A stretch of DNA of 64,000 bases from Flammeovirga sp. EKP202 (GTDB taxonomy: Bacteria; Bacteroidota; Bacteroidia; Cytophagales; Flammeovirgaceae). Location of the stretch: positions 1 to 64,000 of the forward strand of contig NZ_JACVVP010000025.1 of assembly GCF_014534745.1 (NCBI RefSeq), in the 5' to 3' direction. The position numbers and the translations under genes were made by a program. Shown here piece after piece: positions 28,045 to 37,251 of the stretch. The notes below the pieces were generated by a model. It made no database searches. It saw only the letters and a program-made list of their open reading frames with translations, and had not been told where the DNA came from. The number at the start of each line of letters is the position of its first letter. Position 1 is the first letter of the stretch.

Positions 28045-29583
28045 CTAAGCTGCTGTTTCTTGTCCTTGCTTTCCTTTTAAATAATTTTTCAACTGTTTCA
28101 TCGCATCAATCAATGGCACTGGCTCACCGTGTTCATCAATAAAAGATACTTTTTTAGCATCAATCAGTTCGGTTCTATACATTGGATCCAAACCAGCAAA
28201 ATCACTCATATTCAAAAGATTATAACCTTTCTCAGAAACTTGCATCGATACATATCTTACTTTTTGTTTTGAATCATCTTGATAGAATTCTTCTGGCATT
28301 TGTCTACCCATCAGCATTCCTTTTAATTCTTGCTCAGGTGAAACTCTTAAGCCATAAGATACTTTTATTATTCTAAACATAAGTATTGAAATCACTACAG
28401 TAAATGTCAAGCATACCTCAATACCAATCGTTTGAATTAAAAGTTGCTCCCATCTTGGTAAATTAAGTAACTCCTCCTTTCCGAAAAGAGCCACACACAA
28501 CGTACCAAATATACCCCCAAAACCATGAACCGGAATGGCTCCTACAGGATCGTCCAATTTGAATACTCTTAAGATTAAATCAAAAGCTAAATTATGAACA
28601 ATACCTGACAACAAACCGATGATCAAAGCACTTAATGGAGAAACTACATTACAACATGCAGTAATTGCCACTAAACCTGTCAAAGCACCACCAATCATTT
28701 TCTCGATTAACTCACTTCTATCTTGAAAGAAATAACAGAAGAAGAAAGCGGAGAAACATGCAGCAGCACCTGCTAAGTTTGTATTGAGGATAATTTCAAA
28801 AACATTATAATTGAATTGTAACGTACTACCTCCATTGAAACCCCACCATCCAATCCAAAGCAGCATTACACCCAAAATACTATAAGAGTAGTCTGAAGCT
28901 TTGATGTTTTTTGGTTTTCCATTTTTATCAAAACGACCAATTCTTGGCCCTACCATGATCATACCTACTAAACCAACACATGCTCCTACTGTATGTACTA
29001 CTGTTGAACCCGCAAAGTCCATAAAGCCCATTTCAGCTAACCAAGCATAATTATCTTCATAAAACAGATTACCCCAAGCCCAGTGTCCAAAAATTGGATA
29101 AATCACAACTGCTGTAATTAATGAACCTATAAAATAAGGGAAAACACCTGTTCTGCCAGACATTGCTCCAGAAACAATAGTAAGTGCAGTACCTGCAAAT
29201 ACCAGTTGGAAAAGGAAAAATACTACACCAGGGATTTGTTGGTCGCCATTGTTAAAGTTTTGCCCTAAAAATAAATCAAGATCAAAACCAATGATACCAA
29301 AATACGATTTACCGAACATTAAACTAAATCCGATAAGAAAGAAGCCTAACACACCTGCTACCAAGTCCAATAGGTTTTTACTTCCTACACTAGAACGGTG
29401 CTCTTTTTTTACTAGACCTGTTTCTAATGTTTTAAAGCCGGCCTGCATCAATAATACAAGGACTGCTGAAAATAAAACCCATAGTGTATCCGTCACGTTG
29501 AAGGAAGCTAGAGGAGAAGTTTCATTTGCTAATAATAATGTAGGTGAAAACAATATTGCAAATGTTAAGATGAAATATAACAT
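28045..29583 (-). CDS. amt: Ammonium transporter (second paralogue) with unusual C-terminal tail
   Basis: 512 residues, very similar along its whole length to the amt gene downstream. It shares the same opening (FKTLETGLVKKEHRSSVGSK), the same twin pore histidines (VVHTVGACVGLVG and IPVHGFGGIFGTL) and the same modified tail (LRVSPEQELKGMLMGRQMP, then RYVSMQVSEKGYNLLNMSD). The final 25 residues differ (KNYLKGKQGQETAA here), and a signal-like N-terminus ends LLLANET. A tandem duplication followed by divergence is the simplest origin. The two may differ in affinity or in the regulator that binds the tail. Confidence 0.93.
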   Translation of the reverse strand: MLYFILTFAILFSPTLLLANETSPLASFNVTDTLWVLFSAVLVLLMQAGFKTLETGLVKKEHRSSVGSKNLLDLVAGVLGFFLIGFSLMFGKSYFGIIGFDLDLFLGQNFNNGDQQIPGVVFFLFQLVFAGTALTIVSGAMSGRTGVFPYFIGSLITAVVIYPIFGHWAWGNLFYEDNYAWLAEMGFMDFAGSTVVHTVGACVGLVGMIMVGPRIGRFDKNGKPKNIKASDYSYSILGVMLLWIGWWGFNGGSTLQFNYNVFEIILNTNLAGAAACFSAFFFCYFFQDRSELIEKMIGGALTGLVAITACCNVVSPLSALIIGLLSGIVHNLAFDLILRVFKLDDPVGAIPVHGFGGIFGTLCVALFGKEELLNLPRWEQLLIQTIGIEVCLTFTVVISILMFRIIKVSYGLRVSPEQELKGMLMGRQMPEEFYQDDSKQKVRYVSMQVSEKGYNLLNMSDFAGLDPMYRTELIDAKKVSFIDEHGEPVPLIDAMKQLKNYLKGKQGQETAA

Positions 29584-29861
29584 TGAAGTAAAATTTGTTG
29601 TCTGTTTGTTGTTAGTAAATCAAGATGCGTTTCAATAAAACGTCGCACTTAATTGATGACTACAATAAAAGGTAAATAAATCTATAATATCAAGAAAATC
29701 CACCTATTTGTTTTAATAATTATACAAAACCACCCTCATTTTAATTAATTATTACCATCAAACACCCTTTAAAAATATAAATATCATAAACAAAAAAGGA
29801 TTTCAATTCAAAAAACTAAACGCTCCTTTCCCTCTTTTCAAGCTAAAACACAAAAAATTAG
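29584..29861. other. Leader and promoter region of the second amt gene, no gene seen
   Basis: AT-rich. I see no clear -7/-33 pair and no stable structure. Confidence 0.4.
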
Positions 29862-29890
29862 GCACAAAAAAAGCCATCAAAACTGATGGC
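29862..29890 (-). terminator. Terminator of the small gene at 29.9 to 30.2 kb
   Basis: GCCATCA pairs with TGATGGC around a 4-base loop, with seven T following on the minus strand. Confidence 0.85.
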
Positions 29891-29921
29891 AAAAAATAGT
29901 TTTTTTCAATGTCAATTAGCA

Positions 29922-30176
29922 TTAAGCTAATGCTTCTTCTAAAGAATCCATTAAAGCTTTTGCTACGCTTCTAGGTTTTTTGGATTTTAAATCTGCCAGA
30001 ACGTCTTTAGCCTCTGCAACTTTCTGGTAAACACCATCAGGGTTTCCGTCATTCTTGAAACTTCCTAACACCCAAGTTAAGTCGTTTACTTGTTGATCGT
30101 ACTCTCCTTTCTTGTTTAACTTCGATAATTTGTCAAGTGCAGCTTCTGCAGCAGCAACTATTTTACTTTGGCTCAT
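29922..30176 (-). CDS. Hypothetical small alpha-helical protein
   Basis: 84 residues when started at MSQSKIVAAAEAALDKL, which I prefer because a start 27 codons upstream would add a hydrophobic leader unlike the rest. It is rich in Ala, Lys, Leu and Asp and probably all helical. No family recognised. It has its own strong terminator and an AT-rich leader, so it is probably well expressed. Confidence 0.65.
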   Translation of the reverse strand: MSQSKIVAAAEAALDKLSKLNKKGEYDQQVNDLTWVLGSFKNDGNPDGVYQKVAEAKDVLADLKSKKPRSVAKALMDSLEEALA

Positions 30177-30501
30177 GATAATTGTTTTAAATGCAATAGA
30201 TATAATTTTTTGTATCATTAACATAACAAAAATAGATGTTATTCGATCACTTTGCAAATATTAGGACATAATAAATTATAGGTATTCCTCAATTTCGTTA
30301 AATGTATATAGAACAATTTAATTGATAATTCGAAATATTAAACAACAATAATCGACTTTTAATTACATTTTATTTGTTTAGTAAATACACTTTTATATAA
30401 AAAAATTTACATTTTTAGAATTTCGTATTTCATGAAATATTTATGAAAAAAAATTATTTAATACATTAAATCAACATAAATAATTTCTCTCTATTAAGCC
30501 T

Positions 30502-30623
30502 CTAATAGTCAATAGAATAAAAAAAGTGATGGAAGTTATATTTTATAATAACATTCATCACCTTCATATTTTCAAGCTTTAATCCGGATCTAGGCTACTT
30601 CTGAAAAAGCTATTGACTATTAG
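30502..30623. repeat. Nested inverted repeat, 122 bp
   Basis: The outer arms CTAATAGTCAATAG and CTATTGACTATTAG are perfect 14-bp inverted repeats. Inside is a second hairpin, GTGATG..GTTAT with ATAAC..CATCAC (30526-30561), with T-rich flanks on the minus strand. It may serve as a second terminator after dnaE, or be a small palindromic element. The rest of the 30258-30679 gap shows no gene. Confidence 0.5.
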
Positions 30624-30679
30624 TTTTTGATCTAAGTGCGGGAATAAACATTTTGAACGTGATCTTTATAAATTTAAAT

Positions 30680-30723
30680 AAAAAAATCCCCGCACCCACT
30701 AAAATTCTAGTGCATACGGGGAT
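30680..30723 (-). terminator. Terminator of dnaE
   Basis: ATCCCCG/CGGGGAT and CACTA/TAGTG form a strong stem, followed on the minus strand by seven T. It starts 20 bases after the dnaE stop codon. Confidence 0.9.
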
Positions 30724-30742
30724 CAAAAGCGTATTTGGTTCT

Positions 30743-33700
30743 TTAATAAACCCTATATTCTATTCCTTCCAAACGATCCAAATCATTCAATAATTCAGTG
30801 GAAGGGTCTACTTTATAACTCTTAGAAAATAAGTTCACCACCATATTGTCTTCTCTTGAGATTACCTCTAGTGACATTTCTCTTGTCCCTTTGTGTTCCT
30901 CTACAATATTTACCAAATCCATAATCGTGTCATCACTAAGCATTGCAACATCTACTGACAAATCGATACCCTTACAGAAATGATCTTTGACAGAAGATAA
31001 CGCCATGATCTTTTTAGGGTTGACCTCCCACTGCCCAGGTGTTCTATAATTTTCTTTCACTTGACCAATTACACAAACAAAATCCCCTTCATTAAAGAAG
31101 TGTCGGTTTTTATTGAAGTTCTCACCAAACATAGCCATCTGATGGGTTTGTTCGTAATCTTCCACTGTCAGAATACCAAACTTATTACCGTTTTTACTTT
31201 CAAGAATTTTAGCCTCAGTGATCATACCACCGATTTTGATTTCTTGTTGTTTGTGTAAATCCACGTGCTTGATAGGAATACAGAAGTTCTCCAATTCCAT
31301 TCGGTACATATCCAATGGATGTCCTGAAATAAAGAAACCTACTACTTCCTTCTCAAAACGCAACTCTACCAATTTTGACCAAGGCTCTAATTGAGGTAAT
31401 TTAGGCGGAGGAACAGACCCGCCTGTACTTGCTCCAAACAGTGAAGCTTGAGCAGACATTTTATCCGCTTGCACTCGGTTACCATATCTAAGTAATAAAT
31501 CGATTCCAGAGAATTTTTCTCCTTCTGGAATATGGAAATATTGTGCTCTATGGAATTCATATTCATCAAATGAACCTGCATAGGCCAAACTCTCCATCAC
31601 TTTTCTATTAACAGCCTTAAGGTTAACTCTTTCAACAAAATCGAAAATAGATTCGTAAGGCTTCTCTTCTCTTCCTTCAATAATTGCATTAATCGGACCT
31701 GTACCAATACCTTTTACAGCACCTAATCCAAAACGAATCGCACCGTCTGCGTTAACGGAGAATTTGTATTCTGATTCGTTGATATCTGGACCCAGTACCG
31801 GAATTCCCATGTGGCTACACTCTTCCATAAAGAAGGTCACCTTCTTGATGTCATTCATGTTGTGCGTCAACACGGAGGCCATATATTCCGCAGGGTAATT
31901 CGCTTTTAGATATCCTGTATGAAAGGCTACCACCGAATAACATGTAGAGTGGGATTTGTTGAAGGCGTATGCGGCGAATGCTTCCCAGTCCGTCCACACT
32001 TTTTCGAGTGCTTTCTGATCGTGACCGTTTCCTGTACCTCCTTCAATAAACTTAGGCTTCAATTGCTCCAGCAAGGCGAAGATCTTTTTACCCATCGCTT
32101 TACGAAGCATATCGGCTTCACCCTTTGTAAACCCTGCCAATGATTGGGACAACAACATTACTTGCTCTTGGTAGACCGTAATTCCGTAAGTCTCGGCAAG
32201 GTATTCGTCCATTTTATCAATGTCATACACAATCTCTTCATCACCGTGCTTACGGGCAATAAAGTTTGGAATGTATTCTAGTGGACCTGGACGATACAAG
32301 GCGTTCATGGCAATTAAGTCTCCAAAAACATCGGGTTTTAGTGATCTTAAGTGCTTCTGCATACCAGCGGATTCAAACTGGAATGTACCGTTTGTCTCAC
32401 CTCTCTGGTATAATTCATATGTTTTACGATCATCCAACGGAATATCATCAGGATCGATTTCAATTCCATGACGTTGTTTAATCAGTTTTATTGCATCTTT
32501 GATGATGGACAAGGTTCTCAAACCTAAGAAGTCCATCTTCAACATCCCTGCATTTTCTACTACGGAGTTATCAAATTGCGTTACTAATAAGTCTGCATCT
32601 TTGGCCGTTGTTACAGGAATAAACTTCGTAATATCATCAGGCGTAATGATAATACCACAAGCGTGAATACCGGTATTTCTTACAGAACCTTCTAATACCC
32701 TTGCGGTGTTGATCACCTCTCCTTCTAAAGTACCGTGCTCTTCAGAAATAGCCTTCAATTGGTTAGCCATTTCCATCTGCTCACTGTTCAGTTTGTCTTC
32801 CAATTGCTGTTCAGACATTCCAAATAGCTTCTTCAGCTTCATATCAGGCACTAACTTCGCCAATCGATCTGAATCAGAAAGCGGTAAATCCATTACACGA
32901 GCGGTATCTTTGATGGAAGATTTTGCCGCCATTGTACCGTAAGTAATAATATGGGATACCTGATTGAAGCCATATTTATCGACTACCCAGTTGATGATTT
33001 TCTGTCTACCTTCATCATCAAAGTCAATATCAATATCGGGTAAGGATACACGGTCTGGATTCAAAAATCTCTCAAATAGCAAGTCGTATTTGATGGGGTC
33101 CACATTGGTAATACCAATCGCATAGGCTACGGCTGATCCGGCTGCTGAACCACGACCAGGGCCTACGGATACTCCCATATTTCGGGCTTCCGTTGTAAAA
33201 TCCTGTACAATCAAGAAATAACCAGGATAACCCGTGTTCTCAATCGTTTTTAATTCGAAATCCAAACGCTCACGAATGTCGTCTGTAATCACTCCATACC
33301 TTTTCTCTGCACCTACATAAGTAAGGTGTCTTAAAAAAGCGTTTTCACCACGTTTCCCTCCGTCTTTTTCATCTTCTGGATCCACAAATTCTTGTGGGAT
33401 ATCGAAGGCAGGCAAGAGGACATCACGAGCCAGTTTATAAGATTCGATCTTATCTACAATTTCCTGCGTACATTCAATCGCTTCTGGTAAATCGTAGAAC
33501 AATTCTTTCATTTCTTCTGCAGATTTGAAATAGAATTGATTATTTGGGAAACCAAAACGATACCCTCTACCTCTACCAATTGGTGTCGATTTCTTTTCAC
33601 CGTCTTTTACACACAATAAGATATCATGTGCATCAGCCCCTGCCTCATCCATGTAATAAACATTGTTGGCAGCAAAATATTTCACATCATATTTCTCAGC

Positions 33701-35011
33701 AAAACGAAGTAATACCTCGTTTACGTGATCTTCTTCTTCCAATCCATGACGGCATAATTCGATATAAAAATCGTCTTGGAAATTTTCTAACCACCACACA
33801 AATTCTTGTTCTGCCTGTTCTTCACCAACATTCAGAATAAGATTATTTACTGGTGATTGCAAACCACCAGTAGTAGCGATTAGATCACCTTTATATTGCA
33901 GTAAAAGTTCTTTATCAATACGGGCATAAGTACCATCTCGATCTGTATAGGCTCCATCAATAAAGCCTTGAGAAGATAACTTAGCAAGGTTATGATACCC
34001 GTCTTTATTTTTAGCAATCAATACTTGAGAAGACCTTCTATCTGGATCATCTCTTGTAAACTTTCTCTTTTTGTGATCTTTTACGAGATAAACTTCACAC
34101 CCAACAATAGGTTTTAACTCTGCTTTCAGTACATCTCTCACGAAATGGTAAGCAGTATACATATTACCATGATCAGTAAGGCAAACTGCATCACAACCGT
34201 CTTCTTGTGATTTCGCCACCAAGTCTCCAATCGTACAAGTTGCTCTTAAGATAGAGAATTGAGTGTGCGTATGAAGGTGCGTAAACTTAACATCTTTCAG
34301 CCTTGCTAAACCTTCTTCTTTACTTACATTACCTCTACCTAAAACCTTGGATTTATTCTTGAAAGCAAAATTTGCCTCATCCAGCTCAGGAGCTTCATAG
34401 ATTACCGCTTCAACTGCAACGTCATTAATAGGCGTTACAACACCGTGTTCAATTAAACCAAAGAAACAGCGTGCTGTAGCGTCAACATCATATGCGGCAT
34501 CATGGGCGTCAGCGAAAGGTACTCCGAAAAGTTTATTGTGAAGTTCTGTAAGTGAAGGCGATTTAAATTTACCCCCTCTACCTCCAGGCAATGCACAAAA
34601 ATCAGTGGAAGTAATCATCGTATCGATTACTTCTACCTCTAGAATTTTACTTTCGAGATCAACTCTTAGAAGTTCCGCCCCTGTTACATTAATATCAAAC
34701 TGAAGGTTATGGCCTACTTGACGGTCTGCTTTTGCCAAGTCAATACGAAACTCCTCTAATACATCCTTCAGGTCATGACCGTGTTCTAATGCATGTTCAG
34801 TGGTAATACCGTGAACTTTTGTAGCATTAAAGGGGATCGTGTAACCATCTGGTCTAACGATAAGGTTTTGAGCTTTAATCAATTTACCATGATCATCGTG
34901 TAATTGCCATGCTAATTGAACTACTCTTGGCCAGTTGTCAAGATCAGATAAGGGTGCATTAAAATTTTTCGGTAAACCTGTGGTTTCCGTATCGTATATG
35001 ATATATGCCAT
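30743..35011 (-). CDS. dnaE: DNA polymerase III alpha subunit with fused N-terminal proofreading exonuclease
   Basis: The replicative polymerase, 1422 residues, about 260 longer than E. coli DnaE. Residues 1 to about 190 are a DEDDh exonuclease: YDTETTG, GHNLQFDINV and HDAAYDVDATA. The PHP domain follows and keeps metal-binding residues (FTHLHTHTQFSI, TDHGNM), so it may be active. The polymerase core has catalytic aspartates in LPDIDIDFDDEGR and a further Asp in MKMDFLGLRT. Near residue 1190, SAQASLFGAS fits a beta-clamp binding motif. A C-terminal OB fold is present (IKIGGMITEAKILESKNGNK). Carrying proofreading in cis is seen in some Bacteroidota and removes the need for a separate DnaQ. The gene is monocistronic. 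Confidence 0.95.
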   Translation of the reverse strand: MAYIIYDTETTGLPKNFNAPLSDLDNWPRVVQLAWQLHDDHGKLIKAQNLIVRPDGYTIPFNATKVHGITTEHALEHGHDLKDVLEEFRIDLAKADRQVGHNLQFDINVTGAELLRVDLESKILEVEVIDTMITSTDFCALPGGRGGKFKSPSLTELHNKLFGVPFADAHDAAYDVDATARCFFGLIEHGVVTPINDVAVEAVIYEAPELDEANFAFKNKSKVLGRGNVSKEEGLARLKDVKFTHLHTHTQFSILRATCTIGDLVAKSQEDGCDAVCLTDHGNMYTAYHFVRDVLKAELKPIVGCEVYLVKDHKKRKFTRDDPDRRSSQVLIAKNKDGYHNLAKLSSQGFIDGAYTDRDGTYARIDKELLLQYKGDLIATTGGLQSPVNNLILNVGEEQAEQEFVWWLENFQDDFYIELCRHGLEEEDHVNEVLLRFAEKYDVKYFAANNVYYMDEAGADAHDILLCVKDGEKKSTPIGRGRGYRFGFPNNQFYFKSAEEMKELFYDLPEAIECTQEIVDKIESYKLARDVLLPAFDIPQEFVDPEDEKDGGKRGENAFLRHLTYVGAEKRYGVITDDIRERLDFELKTIENTGYPGYFLIVQDFTTEARNMGVSVGPGRGSAAGSAVAYAIGITNVDPIKYDLLFERFLNPDRVSLPDIDIDFDDEGRQKIINWVVDKYGFNQVSHIITYGTMAAKSSIKDTARVMDLPLSDSDRLAKLVPDMKLKKLFGMSEQQLEDKLNSEQMEMANQLKAISEEHGTLEGEVINTARVLEGSVRNTGIHACGIIITPDDITKFIPVTTAKDADLLVTQFDNSVVENAGMLKMDFLGLRTLSIIKDAIKLIKQRHGIEIDPDDIPLDDRKTYELYQRGETNGTFQFESAGMQKHLRSLKPDVFGDLIAMNALYRPGPLEYIPNFIARKHGDEEIVYDIDKMDEYLAETYGITVYQEQVMLLSQSLAGFTKGEADMLRKAMGKKIFALLEQLKPKFIEGGTGNGHDQKALEKVWTDWEAFAAYAFNKSHSTCYSVVAFHTGYLKANYPAEYMASVLTHNMNDIKKVTFFMEECSHMGIPVLGPDINESEYKFSVNADGAIRFGLGAVKGIGTGPINAIIEGREEKPYESIFDFVERVNLKAVNRKVMESLAYAGSFDEYEFHRAQYFHIPEGEKFSGIDLLLRYGNRVQADKMSAQASLFGASTGGSVPPPKLPQLEPWSKLVELRFEKEVVGFFISGHPLDMYRMELENFCIPIKHVDLHKQQEIKIGGMITEAKILESKNGNKFGILTVEDYEQTHQMAMFGENFNKNRHFFNEGDFVCVIGQVKENYRTPGQWEVNPKKIMALSSVKDHFCKGIDLSVDVAMLSDDTIMDLVNIVEEHKGTREMSLEVISREDNMVVNLFSKSYKVDPSTELLNDLDRLEGIEYRVY

Positions 35012-35193
35012 TGCGGAGTTTTGTCTAATTCAGTTTACAAAAATAGCAAAGTTCTAAAAAGTTTTCATTAAATAAATCTAATTAATATGTAACTCCTACT
35101 ATAGAATTGCGTTCCTTTGATTCCAGATTTTAAACCTCCTTTTTTGAATGAGCGTTTGTTTGAAGTTATTGTTCATTTTGTAAACTTGTTATC

Positions 35194-35832
35194 GTGAAAG
35201 AAATTATCTATTACATTGGCGTTGTAGGATCTTTTGCATTTGCTATTTCTGGTGCGTTAGTTGGCATGCAGAAAAAGTTGGACCCGTTTGGTGTTATCAT
35301 TGTAGCCTTCGTTACTGCGGTTGGCGGTGGTACACTCAGAGATACCCTGATTGAAGAAAGGGACGTATTTTGGATTGCAGATCCAAGTTATATCTATTTC
35401 ATATTGGCCGGAGCCATTTGTGCTATGGTTTTTCAAGACAAATTGGATCGTTTCAGAACCTCTTTATTGCTTTTTGACACAATAGGTTTGGCTCTTTTTT
35501 CTGTTGCAGGAGTTCAAATCGGTTTAACTTATAATCTCCCGTATATTATATGTATTATTTTAGGTGTGATTACAGGTGCTTTTGGTGGGGTTTCTAGGGA
35601 TATCCTTGTCAATGAAATTCCTGTAGTTTTCCAAAAAGAAATTTATGCGACAGTAAGTATTTTCGGTGGAATTATCTACATCCTTCTTTATCATTTTGAA
35701 TGCAATCGATTTGTAACAGAACTTGTGCCTGTTTTTACAATACTAGTTGTAAGAACTTGGGTTGTTTACAAAGAAATCACCTTACCTTCGATTTATAAAA
35801 ATGAAGAAACGGTTGACGAAGAGGATTGGTAA
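35194..35832 (+). CDS. TRIC/UPF0126-family membrane protein
   Basis: 212 residues, GTG start. About seven membrane segments with the duplicated glycine-rich signature of PF03458: FAFAISGALVGMQKKLDPFG with VTAVGGGTLRDTLI in the first half, and LFSVAGVQIGL with GVITGAFGGVSRDIL in the second. Bacterial members form trimeric cation channels. The older name glycine transporter is doubtful. It is transcribed away from dnaE across a 182-base gap. Confidence 0.88.
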   Translation: MKEIIYYIGVVGSFAFAISGALVGMQKKLDPFGVIIVAFVTAVGGGTLRDTLIEERDVFWIADPSYIYFILAGAICAMVFQDKLDRFRTSLLLFDTIGLALFSVAGVQIGLTYNLPYIICIILGVITGAFGGVSRDILVNEIPVVFQKEIYATVSIFGGIIYILLYHFECNRFVTELVPVFTILVVRTWVVYKEITLPSIYKNEETVDEEDW

Positions 35833-35870
35833 TGGATAAAGCAAAAGCTAAATTAAGTTTGTCTGTAAAA

Positions 35871-35912
35871 ATAAAAAGTGCTTCTTCCAATTCAGGATGA
35901 AGCACTTTGTAT
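35871..35912. terminator. Bidirectional terminator between the TRIC-like gene and the small membrane protein gene
   Basis: AAAGTGCTTC pairs perfectly with GAAGCACTTT around a 14-base loop. The T-run is better on the minus strand. Confidence 0.75.
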
Positions 35913-35931
35913 GATTGATTAATAATGTGTT

Positions 35932-36168
35932 CTATTTCTCAGGTTCAAATTCAGGGTTTTGCTCTATACCTCTACTTATCATGAAAGGCCAAACACCACT
36001 AAATATTAAAATTGGAACATATACATAATAACGCTGGGGAACGTCAATTCCCTGGGATAGCAATAATGACTTAACATATGCAAAAGCAAATAATAAAACG
36101 ATCGTCAAAACGATTCCAAGCTGCGCTATTGGCATTAACTGTATAGATCCAAATTTAATAGGTTTCAT
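35932..36168 (-). CDS. Small membrane protein
   Basis: About 78 residues from MKPIKFGSIQ. A longer version starts 21 codons upstream with a basic leader (ILKKRKFKPRYY), and either start is possible. Two membrane segments are visible (QLGIVLTIVLLFAFAYV and YVYVPILIFSGVWPFMI), with an acidic tail. No family recognised. Confidence 0.6.
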   Translation of the reverse strand: MKPIKFGSIQLMPIAQLGIVLTIVLLFAFAYVKSLLLSQGIDVPQRYYVYVPILIFSGVWPFMISRGIEQNPEFEPEK

Positions 36169-36231
36169 ATAGTAACGAGGTTTAAATTTTCTTTTTTTTA
36201 ATATACTAATTTTATACGTAATATAGTTCAC

Positions 36232-36837
36232 TTTGTTGGATTATTTGTGTTAAATATACATTTATTAATATTCTTATAAAATTTCAATTAATAAAATGCA
36301 AAAACAGCCCTTAACAATACAAAAAAGGAGATAATTAAATTTTCAACTTCTAAAAAGACAATTTCTATAAACAAACTCACCTTTTCCGTTTTGTTAATTA
36401 GTCTAAATGTTTCAATATCAGTCACTTTCACTTCTTGACTGAAAAAATTGTTTCATGATCATATGCTTTTTTTTGTTAAATCAATGACAAATATTACAAC
36501 TATTTCACATTCTGATTAGTTCATTGGAAATCTTTCAATTTTCATTACTCTGCATCCAAAAACTGACGTGATACCTATATGTAAAACCGTTCATTCCTTT
36601 GGCTCTTCGTAATAAAACAGACTTCATTAGGTCGATAACTATATACCTTGGCTTTGATCCTCAACTCTCCCACTCTCAAAAGTGTTCTGATATGAGGAAG
36701 AGAATCTTTCGGTTTTGTGTTGAATCTAACTTCATTTGAGTCGATATGTGATTATGATTACAAAAGGGAGAACCAATGAAAGGTTTATAAAAGTTCCCGG
36801 ATAATGTAGTCCAACAAAAGATTTCTTATTTTTTAAG
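36232..36837. other. Intergenic region, no gene seen
   Basis: AT-rich. Two partly similar stretches, CTTCATTAGGTCGATA and CTTCATTTGAGTCGATA, lie about 100 bases apart. I see no open frame or RNA gene. Confidence 0.35.
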
Positions 36838-37055
36838 ATGTAAACTAGATTTTAGAAGATAATTTTAAAGCACTTTTCTTTTGCTCTGTTAATCAGACAA
36901 TCATTTAGTAATATCTGAATTGGCCTTGAAGGGAAAAGCATTAAGAATTTCATGGATTGAGCCATTAAAAATGATTTTCTTGTTTGAGTTTTAGACAGTT
37001 TTAAAATGAAGAAGTAGGAAGCTTGAAAGTAGACCCTATAAAATCTAGTAGAAAT
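36838..37055. mobile_element. MITE-like element, copy C (reverse orientation, truncated)
   Basis: It starts with GATGTAAACTAGATTTTAG, a weakened terminal repeat. It continues AATCATTTAGTAATATCTGA and GGCCTTGAAGGGAAAAGC as in the reverse complement of copy A. About 70 bases of the central part are missing, and the sequence ends near ACCCTATAAAATCTAGT without a right terminal repeat. Confidence 0.65.
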
Positions 37056-37062
37056 TATGGAT

Positions 37063-37100
37063 TAAAAGAAAAAGGTGGCACCTTAGAAAGGCACCACCTT
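37063..37100 (-). terminator. Terminator of the second SusC/SusD pair
   Basis: AAGGTGG pairs with CCACCTT with an inner CCTT/AAGG pairing, followed on the minus strand by a T-rich run. It lies about 150 bases after the susD-like stop codon. Confidence 0.75.
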
Positions 37101-37251
37101 ATACTACTCACATTCGATCATGAACAAGGATTATGTTTTGATTTGTTTTTTTGGTAACGTTTGATGTATACAATTTGCACCCTCTGTTCTCAAAAAGAAC
37201 TCGTCACTCACATAATATTTTATTCATTGGCGATATATAATTCAGTCGTTT

